Of a DNA stretch of 64,000 nt, positions 7,252 to 15,770 are shown piece after piece. The position numbers were made by a program, and so were the translations under genes. Source of the DNA: Actinocrispum wychmicini (GTDB taxonomy: Bacteria; Actinomycetota; Actinomycetes; Mycobacteriales; Pseudonocardiaceae); contig NZ_SLWS01000008.1 in the NCBI RefSeq assembly GCF_004345645.1, positions 478,169 through 542,168 of the forward strand, read 5' to 3'. Positions within the stretch are counted from its first letter, which is position 1. The number at the start of each line of letters is the position of its first letter. The notes below the pieces were generated by a model that saw only the letters and a list, made by a program, of their open reading frames with translations, was not told the DNA's origin and made no database searches.

Positions 7252-9525
7252 ATGAGCCAACCAGGATTCACGCCCGACGACTCGGGGCGGAAAGCCGCTC
7301 GCCACGCGCTTGACCTGGTTCTGACCGAAGCCCTGTCCCGCCGTGACATCCTGGACGCGTTGGCCGCCAGGCGGATCCCGGTCGACGCGGCGCGTCTCGC
7401 GGTGGCGGAGAACAGGACCGTGCAGGCCCGGTTCCGGGAGGAACAGGAACGCCTGGACACCCTGCGGTTGTCACCGGACGACGTCTATGTCGAAGTCGAC
7501 GCGGGCTCGCCGATGACACCGGGGGAGATCCTGTGGCTCGGTGCCATCTTCATGTTCGGCGTGGGCTACCTGTCGTTGGTTCGTTGGGCCTGGTCGGCGA
7601 TGCCGTTCGTGTTACAGGCGTTCGTGGTTGTCGGTTTCCTGCCCGTGCTGGGGTTGTCGGTGCTGTGGGCGGTCGACGGTATGCCGTCGGTGCGGGCGTG
7701 GCTCGGATTGGATCCAGAGCGGGCCTCGCCTGGGTCGCAGCGGCAGTACATGCTGGCCGTGGTCGTCTTGCCGGAGCTGTGGCAGTTCATCAACGACCAC
7801 CGCGAACCGTTGTACTCCACCACGTTGACCGCCAGCCCGGGACCGGCGTTGTACGCGGAGCAGGACGACGCGGAGATCATCGTCACCGGTGCGGGCCGGC
7901 ACCTGCAACGGATCCTGTCCCGGTCCGAGTCGGGCGCGGTGGCGTTGGCCGGCCACCGCGGCTCGGGTAAGACGACCGCGATCCGGTCGGTGTCCCGCGG
8001 CCTGCTCAGCGACCCGGCCACCGGGCGTCCGCCGCTGGCGATCCAGTCGTCCGCGCCGGCCCGGTACGACGCCCGTGACTTCGTCCTGCACCTGCATGCC
8101 CTGCTCTGCAACGCGATCCTGGCCCGGATCAACCCGCGCTACGCCGACAATGTGCCCGACGGCCGGGAACGTCAGACACTGGCTCGTCGCCGCGCGTCAT
8201 GGCGCTGGATCCGTCGAGTCCTGATCCTGTGCGTGCTGCTGGCCGGCATCGTCGCGGCCGGCAGCTTGGTGTGGCACATCGGGCCGTTGTCGTTCTTCGC
8301 CAGGTTACGGCTGCTTGTCGAGTCGGTCGTCACCGGATTTCCCGTGTGGAGCTTGCCATTGTCCGAGGTGGGGCTGCTACTGGGTTGCGTGGCCACGGTG
8401 GGCTACGCGGTCGTGGTCGCCGTCGACGTGGTGCTCGTGGCCCTCGGCGGCCTGTTCCGACTGGTCCGTCGGCTCGTGCCGCCGCGAGAGGATCTCGTGC
8501 TGCTCACCGGCTTGGCCGAACGACAACTGGACCGGATCCGGTTCCTGCAGACCTTCACCACGGGGTGGTCGGGCAAGGTCAGCACACCGCTCAGCGGCGA
8601 GGCGGCACGCACGTGGTCGACACAGCGGGCCGAGCAACGCCCGACCTACCCGGAGGTGGTCGAGGAGTTCCGCAGGTTCGCCGCCCATACGGCCACGCAG
8701 TTGAAGTCCCTCGGGCTCAACGACCGCCTAGTGATCGCCATCGACGAAGTGGACAAGATCGGTGAACCCGAGAAAGCCCACGAGTTCGTCAACGACATCA
8801 AAGGGATCTTCGGCGTCCCAGGCTGTCTGTTCCTCGTGTCGGTGTCCGACGACGCGCTCAGCACGTTCGAGCGCCGCGGAATCGCCGTGCGCGACGCCTT
8901 CGACAGCGCGTTCTCCGAAATGGTCCACGTCGAGTACTTCACCCTCGACGAAAGCCGAACCTGGATCAACCGCCGAGTCCGGAACGTGCCCGAGCAGTTC
9001 AGCCACCTCTGCCACTGCCTGTCCGGCGGCCTGCCAAGAGACCTGCGTAGACACACCATTGAGATGCTCGACATCACCACGGACGTCTATCACCCAAACC
9101 TGGCAACCGTGACAAAGTTGTTGGTGCGTCGCGAGTTGGACCGCAAAGCCCACGCCTTCGCCGGCACCGCCCGAACCCTGGACGACACCCCGGAACTCTC
9201 CGACCTGATGGCCGAACTGGTCAGTGTCCGACAAACGGCCGAACCACCAGAACTCGTCCAACTAGCCACCCGCCTCACCAACATCCAAAAGAACAACGAA
9301 ACCCACCCCATCAACCCCCTCCGCCGCCAAAGCGGATGCTTCATCCTGTTCTGCGCCACCATCCTCGAAACCTTCGACGACAACCTCACCGAACCCGACA
9401 TGCCCGGCACCGAAGTACTGGCCCAAGCCCGGCAACAAATGGCCATCGACTCCCAGCTCGCCTGGCGCTTGTTGACGAAGTTCCGTGCCGGCGCGGGTCT
9501 TTCACAACCCACCCCGGCGGACTAG
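7252..9525 (+). CDS. KAP-like membrane P-loop NTPase
   Basis: The protein has 757 residues. The N-terminal 90 residues are soluble and helical, followed by two membrane helices (about 93-111 and 117-140). Walker A is GHRGSGKTT (234-242). A second pair of helices (about 322-343 and 372-400) is inserted between Walker A and Walker B, the hallmark of the KAP family, and Walker B is LVIAIDEVDK (493-502). The C-terminal 250 residues are helical, with no recognised domain. KAP proteins are membrane-anchored signalling or remodelling NTPases; some bacterial ones occur in defence loci. The gene contains TTA codons at 7612 and 8305. Its TAG lies in the CTAG at 9522-9525, which also encodes the stop of the convergent hydrolase. 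No helicase, nuclease or restriction gene is adjacent, so a defence role is only a hypothesis. Confidence 0.8.
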   Translation: MSQPGFTPDDSGRKAARHALDLVLTEALSRRDILDALAARRIPVDAARLAVAENRTVQARFREEQERLDTLRLSPDDVYVEVDAGSPMTPGEILWLGAIFMFGVGYLSLVRWAWSAMPFVLQAFVVVGFLPVLGLSVLWAVDGMPSVRAWLGLDPERASPGSQRQYMLAVVVLPELWQFINDHREPLYSTTLTASPGPALYAEQDDAEIIVTGAGRHLQRILSRSESGAVALAGHRGSGKTTAIRSVSRGLLSDPATGRPPLAIQSSAPARYDARDFVLHLHALLCNAILARINPRYADNVPDGRERQTLARRRASWRWIRRVLILCVLLAGIVAAGSLVWHIGPLSFFARLRLLVESVVTGFPVWSLPLSEVGLLLGCVATVGYAVVVAVDVVLVALGGLFRLVRRLVPPREDLVLLTGLAERQLDRIRFLQTFTTGWSGKVSTPLSGEAARTWSTQRAEQRPTYPEVVEEFRRFAAHTATQLKSLGLNDRLVIAIDEVDKIGEPEKAHEFVNDIKGIFGVPGCLFLVSVSDDALSTFERRGIAVRDAFDSAFSEMVHVEYFTLDESRTWINRRVRNVPEQFSHLCHCLSGGLPRDLRRHTIEMLDITTDVYHPNLATVTKLLVRRELDRKAHAFAGTARTLDDTPELSDLMAELVSVRQTAEPPELVQLATRLTNIQKNNETHPINPLRRQSGCFILFCATILETFDDNLTEPDMPGTEVLAQARQQMAIDSQLAWRLLTKFRAGAGLSQPTPAD

Positions 9526-10301
9526 TCCCCGGTGGCTGTGTGGAAGTCGACGAGTTCAGGGACCACGACCGCGGGCACGATGTCGTGGTTCTGGCCGGTG
9601 AGTTGCCGGTATTCGCCCACGTCTGGCACGGCCGCCGCGATCGCACGGCCGCCTGCCTGCATCCAAATGGGACTGTTGTCGCCCACCAGTACCAGAGTGG
9701 GGATCTTCACGCCGTCAGCGAGACCGGCGGCGTCTGTGGCCGCACGGGTGAGGGTTGTGTCGTACACGAGGGTGTGGGCCATTGCTTCGAGGGACGGGCG
9801 GAAGGGTGCGTGCCGGGTTTGGGCGACCAGTTCGGTGGGCATGCCGATCACTCTTGTCTGGAACAGTTCCACCGCGTCACCTCGGGCTCCGGCGTCGATC
9901 AGACGTTGGAGCTGTTCAGGGGTGTCGGTTGGCGGATTCGGGTGTCCGGCGGGTGGTTCGTAGAGCGCGAGTTTCGCGATGTGCACACCTGCGGCGGCGG
10001 CGCGCAACGCCAGCACCGCGCCTGAGGAGTAGCCGACGACGAACGCGGCCTTGCCGGCGTCGTCGATCAGTGCTTCCAGGTCTTCGATCTCGCGCTCGAC
10101 CGCGTAGGGCTTTGTGTCGGTGCTCGCGCCGCGTCCTCTTCGGTCGTAGTTGTAGACGGTGAAGTTCGAGGAGAGTGCCGCGGCGAACGCTGTGTGGGTG
10201 GATCGGTCGTTGAAGGCTCCCAGGACGAGGATGAGTGGGTCGCCGCTGCCTGCGCGATCGTATGCGATCTTCGTTCCGTCGGCGGAGACAATATTCGGCA
10301 T
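9522..10301 (-). CDS. Alpha/beta hydrolase
   Basis: The protein has 259 residues with the full alpha/beta hydrolase fold: the oxyanion region LVLGAFNDRS after strand 3, YDRRGRGAS, the nucleophile elbow GYSSGAV (Ser near residue 95), the acid region LVGDNSPIW and a late His in GQNHDIV. No signal peptide is present, so it is cytoplasmic. The ATG at 10299-10301 has GGAAGGA a few bases upstream. It is convergent with the KAP-like gene (stop codons share CTAG) and divergent from cobL across 84 bp. The substrate is unknown; the family includes esterases, haloperoxidase-like enzymes and peptidases. Confidence 0.85.
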   Translation of the reverse strand: MPNIVSADGTKIAYDRAGSGDPLILVLGAFNDRSTHTAFAAALSSNFTVYNYDRRGRGASTDTKPYAVEREIEDLEALIDDAGKAAFVVGYSSGAVLALRAAAAGVHIAKLALYEPPAGHPNPPTDTPEQLQRLIDAGARGDAVELFQTRVIGMPTELVAQTRHAPFRPSLEAMAHTLVYDTTLTRAATDAAGLADGVKIPTLVLVGDNSPIWMQAGGRAIAAAVPDVGEYRQLTGQNHDIVPAVVVPELVDFHTATGD

Positions 10302-10385
10302 GGCCGGGTCCTTCCGGTGGTCGGTGAGTGGTTTGCCCCACCGACGAACAGTGGACGCCGAAAAGGACAGGTTAGGGTCTCCTGT

Positions 10386-11549
10386 GTGGGCGTGACGGTT
10401 GTCGGGATCGGGGCGGACGGGTGGGACGGGCTGACATCCGAGGCCCAGTCCGCGGTGCTGTCCTGTGATGTGTTGATGGGCAGCCGGCGGCAGCTGGAGT
10501 TGGTGCCGACGCATGTCCAGGCTGTCCGGGTCGCGTGGCCGTCGCCGATGATGCCCGCTGTCCCCGCCCTGCTGGCCGAGCATCGTGACCAGGCGGTGTG
10601 CGTGCTGGCCAGCGGCGACCCGATGTTCTACGGCGTCGGGTCCAAGATCGGCCCGGCCCGGGTCGTCCCGCACGTGTCCTCGGTGTCGTTGGCATGTGCC
10701 CGGCTGGGGTGGCCGGTGGAGGACGTGCACGTGATCAGGCACGTGACCGAACTGGGGGCGGTCGTGCACCCCGGTCGACGGCTGCTCGTGCTGAGCGCCG
10801 ACGCCGACTCGCCGGCCGCCGTCGCCGATCACCTGGTGTCCCGGGGCTACGGGGCCAGTGAGCTGACCGTTTTGTCCAATCTGGGAGGGAATGAAGGCAC
10901 GGTGTCCTGCCGTGCTGAAGAGTTCGATGGGCCGGTCGACCCGTTGAACGTGGTCGCGGTGGAATGCCGAGGGAGTTCGCTGCTGCCCAACGTCCCCGGC
11001 CTGCCCGACGAGACCTTCGAACATGACGGCCAGCTCACGAAACGCGAAGTCCGGGCGATCACCCTGTCCCGACTGGTACCCGTTCCCGGCCAGTTGCTGT
11101 GGGACGTGGGCGCGGGCGCGGGCAGCATCGCGATCGAATGGTGCCGGACGCATCCGTCCTGCCGGGCCATCGCGATCGAGCAGTCCGCTGAGCGTGCTGA
11201 GCGGATCTTGCGCAATGCTGCGGCGTTGGGCGTGCCCAAGGTGTCAGTTGTCGTCGGGTCCGCGCCGGACGCCCTTGACCTGGAGGCGCCGGACGCCGTG
11301 TTCGTCGGCGGGGGAGTGACCGGGCCGGGGATGGTCGAACGGTGTTGGGACGCGTTACGGCCGGGTGGGCGGCTCGTGGTGAACGCGGTCACTGTCCAGG
11401 CCGAGGCGGTCGTGGCACGATGGCACGCCGAACTCGGTGGTGACCTGGTCCGGATCGCGATCAGCCGGGGCTCGCCGGTGGGCGGCTTCACCGGCTGGCG
11501 GCCGATGATGCCCGTCACTGTGTGGACAGTATCCAAGGAGGAAAGATGA
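10386..11549 (+). CDS. cobL: Precorrin-6Y C5,15-methyltransferase (decarboxylating)
   Basis: CobL methylates C5 and C15 of precorrin-6B and decarboxylates the C12 acetate, giving precorrin-8x. The 387-residue protein has both expected domains: a tetrapyrrole methylase domain (about 1-190; VVGIGADGWDGL, LASGDPMFYG) and a class I SAM methyltransferase domain (about 200-387; WDVGAGAGSIAIEW). GTG 10386 is the chosen start; GTG 10392 is an alternative. Its TGA overlaps the cobM ATG (11546-11549), so the two are translationally coupled. A TTA codon lies at 11355-11357. No riboswitch is visible in the 84-bp gap to the divergent hydrolase. Confidence 0.95.
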   Translation: MGVTVVGIGADGWDGLTSEAQSAVLSCDVLMGSRRQLELVPTHVQAVRVAWPSPMMPAVPALLAEHRDQAVCVLASGDPMFYGVGSKIGPARVVPHVSSVSLACARLGWPVEDVHVIRHVTELGAVVHPGRRLLVLSADADSPAAVADHLVSRGYGASELTVLSNLGGNEGTVSCRAEEFDGPVDPLNVVAVECRGSSLLPNVPGLPDETFEHDGQLTKREVRAITLSRLVPVPGQLLWDVGAGAGSIAIEWCRTHPSCRAIAIEQSAERAERILRNAAALGVPKVSVVVGSAPDALDLEAPDAVFVGGGVTGPGMVERCWDALRPGGRLVVNAVTVQAEAVVARWHAELGGDLVRIAISRGSPVGGFTGWRPMMPVTVWTVSKEER

Positions 11550-12298
11550 CCGTGCATTTCATCGGCGCCGGCCCGGGGGCCGCCGACCTGATCACTGTGC
11601 GCGGCCAACAGCTGATCGCCTCCTCGCCCGTGTGCCTGTACGCCGGCGCTCTCGTTCCGGTCGAGCTGCTGGAACACTGTCCGCCCGGCGCCCGCCTGGT
11701 GGACACCGCGAACCTCGACCTGGACCAGATCACCACCGAACTCCAGGACGCCCACACGAACGGTCTCGACGTGGCCCGCCTGCACTCCGGCGACCCGTCG
11801 ATCTACAGCGCGATGGCCGAACAGATGCGCCGCCTCGACGCCGCCGGGATCCTGTATACCGTAACCCCCGGCGTCCCGGCTTTCGCCGCCGCCGCGGCTT
11901 CGCTCCGCCGCGAACTCACGGTTCCCGGTGTCGGCCAGACCGTGATCCTGACCCGCACCTCGGCCCGCGCCACCCCGATGCCGCCCGGCGAAGATCTGGC
12001 GACCCTCGGCGGCAGCCGCGCCACCATGGTGCTTCACCTTGCCGTGCAACGGATCGACGCGGTGGTCGCCGACCTGCTCCCCAACTACGGTCCGGACTGC
12101 CCGGTCGCGGTCGTCGCGTACGCCAGCCGAGCTGACGAAGTGATCCTGCGTGGGACCTTGGCGGACATCCCCGCCAAGGTCCACGACGCGGGAATCAAAC
12201 GAACCGCGGTCATCATCGTCGGCCAATCGTTGACCGCCACCGAATTCGTCGACAGTCATCTGTATGCAGTCGGTCGGGTACGCGAAACCACTCCCTGA
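11546..12298 (+). CDS. cobM: Precorrin-4 C11-methyltransferase
   Basis: CobM adds the C11 methyl group to precorrin-4 with SAM. The 250-residue protein shows the family marks VHFIGAGPGAADLITVRG at the N-terminus, CLYAGALVP, the GDPSIYSA loop and TPGVPAFAAAAA. ATG 11546 overlaps the end of cobL, and AAGGAGG stands 5-11 bases upstream. The gene is of normal length and intact. It is followed by a secreted-protein pseudogene on the opposite strand, then by cobK. Confidence 0.96.
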   Translation: MTVHFIGAGPGAADLITVRGQQLIASSPVCLYAGALVPVELLEHCPPGARLVDTANLDLDQITTELQDAHTNGLDVARLHSGDPSIYSAMAEQMRRLDAAGILYTVTPGVPAFAAAAASLRRELTVPGVGQTVILTRTSARATPMPPGEDLATLGGSRATMVLHLAVQRIDAVVADLLPNYGPDCPVAVVAYASRADEVILRGTLADIPAKVHDAGIKRTAVIIVGQSLTATEFVDSHLYAVGRVRETTP

Positions 12299-12304
12299 GC
12301 GATG

Positions 12305-12780
12305 TCAGAAGTCGCGGCGGACCGTGGTGCCGCCCTGGATCCGCTGTTCCTCCCGGGTGTTCGGCGGGACCCGGTTCTGGAATGCGTTGACACTGTCGGA
12401 GCTGGAGCTGACCGAGTTCCGCAGAAGGATCCACTGGACATTGCCGCTGTACGGACTCGTGGTCAGCGACCCGGTGTACCGGTAGGACGACAGGTTTGAT
12501 GCAAGAAGCGACGGTTTTGTCCGGGAACGCCTTGATGTTGGTCTCGGCGGAGCTGTCGCCCTGCTCCCATTTCAGGGTGTAGGTGGTGGAGTTCGTCATG
12601 TCCCTCAGCCAGGAGAGGCCGGGCAGACTGGAGTTGTACACGGCACTGTTGGCGTCGATGTAGATCGGGCTTTGCTGGGCGGACGCGGGTGGCGGCGAGC
12701 GCTGTGCCGCCGAGCATGGCCAGCGACAGGGCCATGGTTACGGCCGGGGCGCGAAGGCGGGACGTCATAAGGCTGCGCAT
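12305..12780 (-). pseudogene. Small secreted protein, two frameshifts
   Basis: Read with two frame corrections this locus would encode about 158 residues. It starts with a signal peptide (MRSLMTSRLRAPAVTMALSL, then an Ala-rich stretch ending near ATASA). The mature part contains SPIYIDANSAVYNSSLPGLS, NSTTYTLKWEQGDS and, in a third frame, SYRYTGSLTTSPYSGNVQW, and ends in TVRRDF before TGA at 12305-12307. The first shift lies near 12692 (ACCC where ACC would join the signal peptide to QQSPIY). The second lies near 12493, after CIKPVV. ATG 12778-12780 has GGGAGAG upstream. Function is unknown. Both lesions are single-base, so sequencing error remains possible. Confidence 0.65.
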
Positions 12781-12925
12781 CTTGGACTCTCCCGGGAGAC
12801 CGGGATTGGTAACGGTTGGTAGTGTCTTGCCCTGCCCAGACAACACGAGGTTTTCCGCGCGGCGCCAACAAAGCGGCTGAATCTCCCGCATTTCTGGGAG
12901 AGTCTCCCTTGTTTGGAGGATGTCG

Positions 12926-13651
12926 GTGAGAACAGTGCTCCTGTTGGGCGGCACGAGTGAGGCCCGGCGGCTGGCGGAGAGCTTGGCCGGTCGGCTCAGG
13001 GTCGTATCGTCCTTGGCGGGCCGGGTGCGTGATCCGAGGCTGCCGCCTGGCGAGGTGCGGGTCGGCGGATTTGGTGGTGTGGAAGGATTTCGCGCGTGGC
13101 TGCTGGCGAACCCGGTCGACGCCGTTGTCGACGCCACGCACCCGTTCGCCGCGACGATGACGGCGACAGCCGCTCAAGTGACCGCGGAACTGGGAATCCC
13201 GTTCGTCGTCCTGCGGCGTCCCGGCTGGGTTCAGCAGCCGGGAGACGACTGGCGATGGGTGGACAGCGTCAGCGAGGCAGCCCGAAGCCTGCCGGGGGAG
13301 CGGGTGTTCCTGACGATCGGCCGGGAGGAACTCAAGGAGTTCGCGCACCTGCCACAGTGGTTCCTCGTCCGGAGCGTCGACCCGCCCGTGGGACCGGTGC
13401 CAGATCGGACACACGTGCTACTGGACCGTGGACCGTTCACTGTGGACGGTGAGATCGCCTTGATGCGCGCCCACGATGTCGACGTCCTGGTCGCCAAGGA
13501 CAGTGGGGGAGAGATGACCGCCGCCAAGCTCACCGCGGCCAGGGAACTCGCCCTGCCCGTGGTGATCGTGCGGCGGCCACCGTTGCCCGATGTGCCGACC
13601 GTCGACTCTGTGGCCGGTGTGCTCAGGTGGCTGGGTACTGACGTGGCGTGA
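12926..13651 (+). CDS. cobK: Precorrin-6A reductase
   Basis: CobK reduces precorrin-6A with NADPH. The 241-residue protein has the nucleotide-binding N-terminus VLLLGGTSEARRLAE, the family motif DATHPFAATM, LTIGREELKEF and VAKDSGGEMTAAKL. GTG 12926 is preferred over ATG 12920 because GGAGG occupies 12915-12919, which leaves a proper 6-base spacing only for the GTG. The last 29 bp overlap the 3' end of convergent cobIJ. CACTGTGGAC at 13438-13447 is one copy of a recurrent word. Confidence 0.94.
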   Translation: MRTVLLLGGTSEARRLAESLAGRLRVVSSLAGRVRDPRLPPGEVRVGGFGGVEGFRAWLLANPVDAVVDATHPFAATMTATAAQVTAELGIPFVVLRRPGWVQQPGDDWRWVDSVSEAARSLPGERVFLTIGREELKEFAHLPQWFLVRSVDPPVGPVPDRTHVLLDRGPFTVDGEIALMRAHDVDVLVAKDSGGEMTAAKLTAARELALPVVIVRRPPLPDVPTVDSVAGVLRWLGTDVA

Positions 13652-15143
13652 ACACCTTGCCGTTGGACAGTTGAGTCCTCGACGAGCCGATCAGCAGCAG
13701 GCACCGCATGTCCACAGCGGCCGGATCCAGGTCCGCGAGACGCACCACGGTGACGGTCTCGGTGGCGCCGCCGACGTCCCGGCCGATCACCACCGGGGTG
13801 CCTGGGGAACGGTGTTCCAGCAACAGATCCCGGGCGGCCGCGACCTGCCAGGTGCGGCTGCGGGACGCCGGGTTGTAGATCGCGATCACCAGGTCCGCCT
13901 TGGCCGCCAACGACAACCGGGACGCGATCACGTCCCACGGCTTCAACCGGTCGGACAGCGACAGCACGCAGTAGTCGTGTCCGAGAGGCGCGCCGACCCG
14001 GCTGGCCACGGCGTTCGCCGCGGTGACCCCGGGCAGGACGTGGACGGGCACGTCCGGGTAGTCCGTGGCCGCCTCCATGACCGCGCTCGCCATCGCGAAC
14101 ACACCGGGGTCGCCGGACGAGACGACCGCGACCCGCGACCCGCCCCGCGCCAGATCCAGGGCGTAGGTGGCGCGTTCGATCTCGACCTGGTTGTCCGACG
14201 CGTGCCGCCGTTGACGTGGATTCGGTGGCACTCGGTTGACGTACGTCTTGTATCCCACCAGATCCGTCGCCGTGGCCAGCGCCTCCTGAGCCTCTGGCGT
14301 GAGCCATTCCCGCCCGGCCGGCCCGAGCCCCACCACCGTGACCGAGCCCGCCGACGCGACCCGAATCGTTGGCTCGCGGGGCAACACGGCACGGCTCGCG
14401 AGAATGGCCAACGAGAAGTACGGAACCGTCGTCGGATCCACCGAAGCCAACGGTTCGGTCCGCTGTTTGTCCGTGGTGGCACGTTCCACGTACCAGGCGT
14501 CGGCCAGCCGGCCGGCGGACTCCAAAGCGGACCGAACGCCGGAGAAGTTGCGGCCCAGCTTGAGAATCGCGGCCGAGTCGGTGTCCCGCAGCCGGTCGGC
14601 GAGGGCGGCGGGCGGCAGCGTGCCGGGCAGGACCGTGAGCACCTCGTCCCGTTCCACCAACGGCCGCCCCAACTCGGCTGACGCGGCGCTCACCGACGTC
14701 ACACCCGGCACCACCTGGGTGGAGTACCGGTGGGCGAGGCGCTTGTGCAGGTGCATGTAGGAGCCGTAGAAGAACGGATCGCCCTCGGCCAGCACCACGA
14801 CGTCCCGGCCGGCGTCCAGGTGCGCGGCGAGCCGCCCGGCGCAGGCCTCATAGAAGTCGTCCAAGGCGCCCTGGTAACCGCCGGGGTGGTCGGTGGTCTC
14901 CGTGGTGACCGGGTACATCAGCGGCTCTTCGACCTGGCCCGGCCGCATGTAGGACCCGGCGATCGACCGGGCGATGCTGCGGCCGTGCCTGGCCATGTGG
15001 AACGCGATCACGTCGGCGGCGCCGATCAGCCGCGCGGCTTTCACGGTCACCAGTTCCGGATCGCCAGGGCCGAGCCCGACACCCCATAACCGACCGTCTG
15101 GGGCGGCGGGGGTGGGAGCCCCCGCAGGGGGCTGGTCAGACAC
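13623..15143 (-). CDS. cobIJ: Fused precorrin-2 C20- and precorrin-3B C17-methyltransferase
   Basis: This 506-residue fusion carries two tetrapyrrole methylases in one chain. The N-terminal half is CobI (LWGVGLGPGDPELVTVKA, LAEGDPFFYGSYM, VPGVTSVSAAS). The C-terminal half from about residue 262 is CobJ (VVGLGPAGREWLTPEA, SSGDPGVFAMAS, LPGVTAANAVAS, IGRDVGGATETV). The fusion is common in actinobacteria. The GTG start at 15143 follows the cobH stop by 3 bp, so cobG-cobH-cobIJ forms one tight operon. Its 3' end overlaps cobK by 29 bp on the opposite strand. Confidence 0.96.
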   Translation of the reverse strand: MSDQPPAGAPTPAAPDGRLWGVGLGPGDPELVTVKAARLIGAADVIAFHMARHGRSIARSIAGSYMRPGQVEEPLMYPVTTETTDHPGGYQGALDDFYEACAGRLAAHLDAGRDVVVLAEGDPFFYGSYMHLHKRLAHRYSTQVVPGVTSVSAASAELGRPLVERDEVLTVLPGTLPPAALADRLRDTDSAAILKLGRNFSGVRSALESAGRLADAWYVERATTDKQRTEPLASVDPTTVPYFSLAILASRAVLPREPTIRVASAGSVTVVGLGPAGREWLTPEAQEALATATDLVGYKTYVNRVPPNPRQRRHASDNQVEIERATYALDLARGGSRVAVVSSGDPGVFAMASAVMEAATDYPDVPVHVLPGVTAANAVASRVGAPLGHDYCVLSLSDRLKPWDVIASRLSLAAKADLVIAIYNPASRSRTWQVAAARDLLLEHRSPGTPVVIGRDVGGATETVTVVRLADLDPAAVDMRCLLLIGSSRTQLSNGKVFTPRQYPAT

Positions 15144-15146
15144 AGT

Positions 15147-15770
15147 TCACTCCACCTCACTCGCGATCGCGTTCACTGCCGCCGCGGTGATGGCGCTCCC
15201 GCCGCGCCGGCCGCGCACGACCAGGTACTCCAGGCCGAACTCGTTCGCCACCAACGCTTCCTTGGACTCCGCGGCGCCCACGAACCCCACCGGGATGCCC
15301 AGTACGGCCGCCGGCCGAGGCGCTCCCGCCGCGATCATTTCCAGCAAGTGGAACAATGCCGTCGGTGCGTTCCCAATGGCCACAACGGAATCGCCCAACC
15401 GGTCGCGTAGCAGCTCCAACCCGGCCGCGCTGCGCGTGTTGCCCATCTCCGCAGCCAGTGGAGCAACGCGTGCGTCGCCGAGCAGGCACACTACCTCGTT
15501 GGAAACTGGCAGACGCTGTCGCGTGACACCCGATGCCACCATTTGCGTGTCACACAGAACGGGCGCCCCCGCCCGCAACGCGGTCCTCGCCTTGGATACA
15601 ACGTTCGGTGAATACAGTATGTCGCGTACCAGATCCACCATTCCGCAACTGTGGATCATCCGGACCGCGACCTGGGCGACGTCCGCCGGCAGGTCGGCCA
15701 GGTCCGCCTCCGCGCGGATGGTGGCGAAGGACTGGCGGTAGATCTCCGCGCCGTCCTTGACATACGTCAT
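15147..15770 (-). CDS. cobH: Precorrin-8X methylmutase
   Basis: CobH moves the C11 methyl group to C12, forming hydrogenobyrinate. The 207-residue protein has the catalytic His region RMIHSCGMVD, APVLCDTQMVASG, NAPTALFHLLE and the C-terminal GRRGGSA. The ATG (15768-15770) overlaps the cobG TGA as ATGA. The coding strand contains an AT-rich rare-codon patch around 15610-15621 (GAATACAGTATG on the + strand), unlike the GC-rich codon use around it. Confidence 0.96.
   Translation of the reverse strand: MTYVKDGAEIYRQSFATIRAEADLADLPADVAQVAVRMIHSCGMVDLVRDILYSPNVVSKARTALRAGAPVLCDTQMVASGVTRQRLPVSNEVVCLLGDARVAPLAAEMGNTRSAAGLELLRDRLGDSVVAIGNAPTALFHLLEMIAAGAPRPAAVLGIPVGFVGAAESKEALVANEFGLEYLVVRGRRGGSAITAAAVNAIASEVE

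Noticed and set aside
12883..12900. CTCCC...GGGAG hairpin before cobK
   Set aside because: Five-base stem with a long loop; likely chance in GC-rich DNA.
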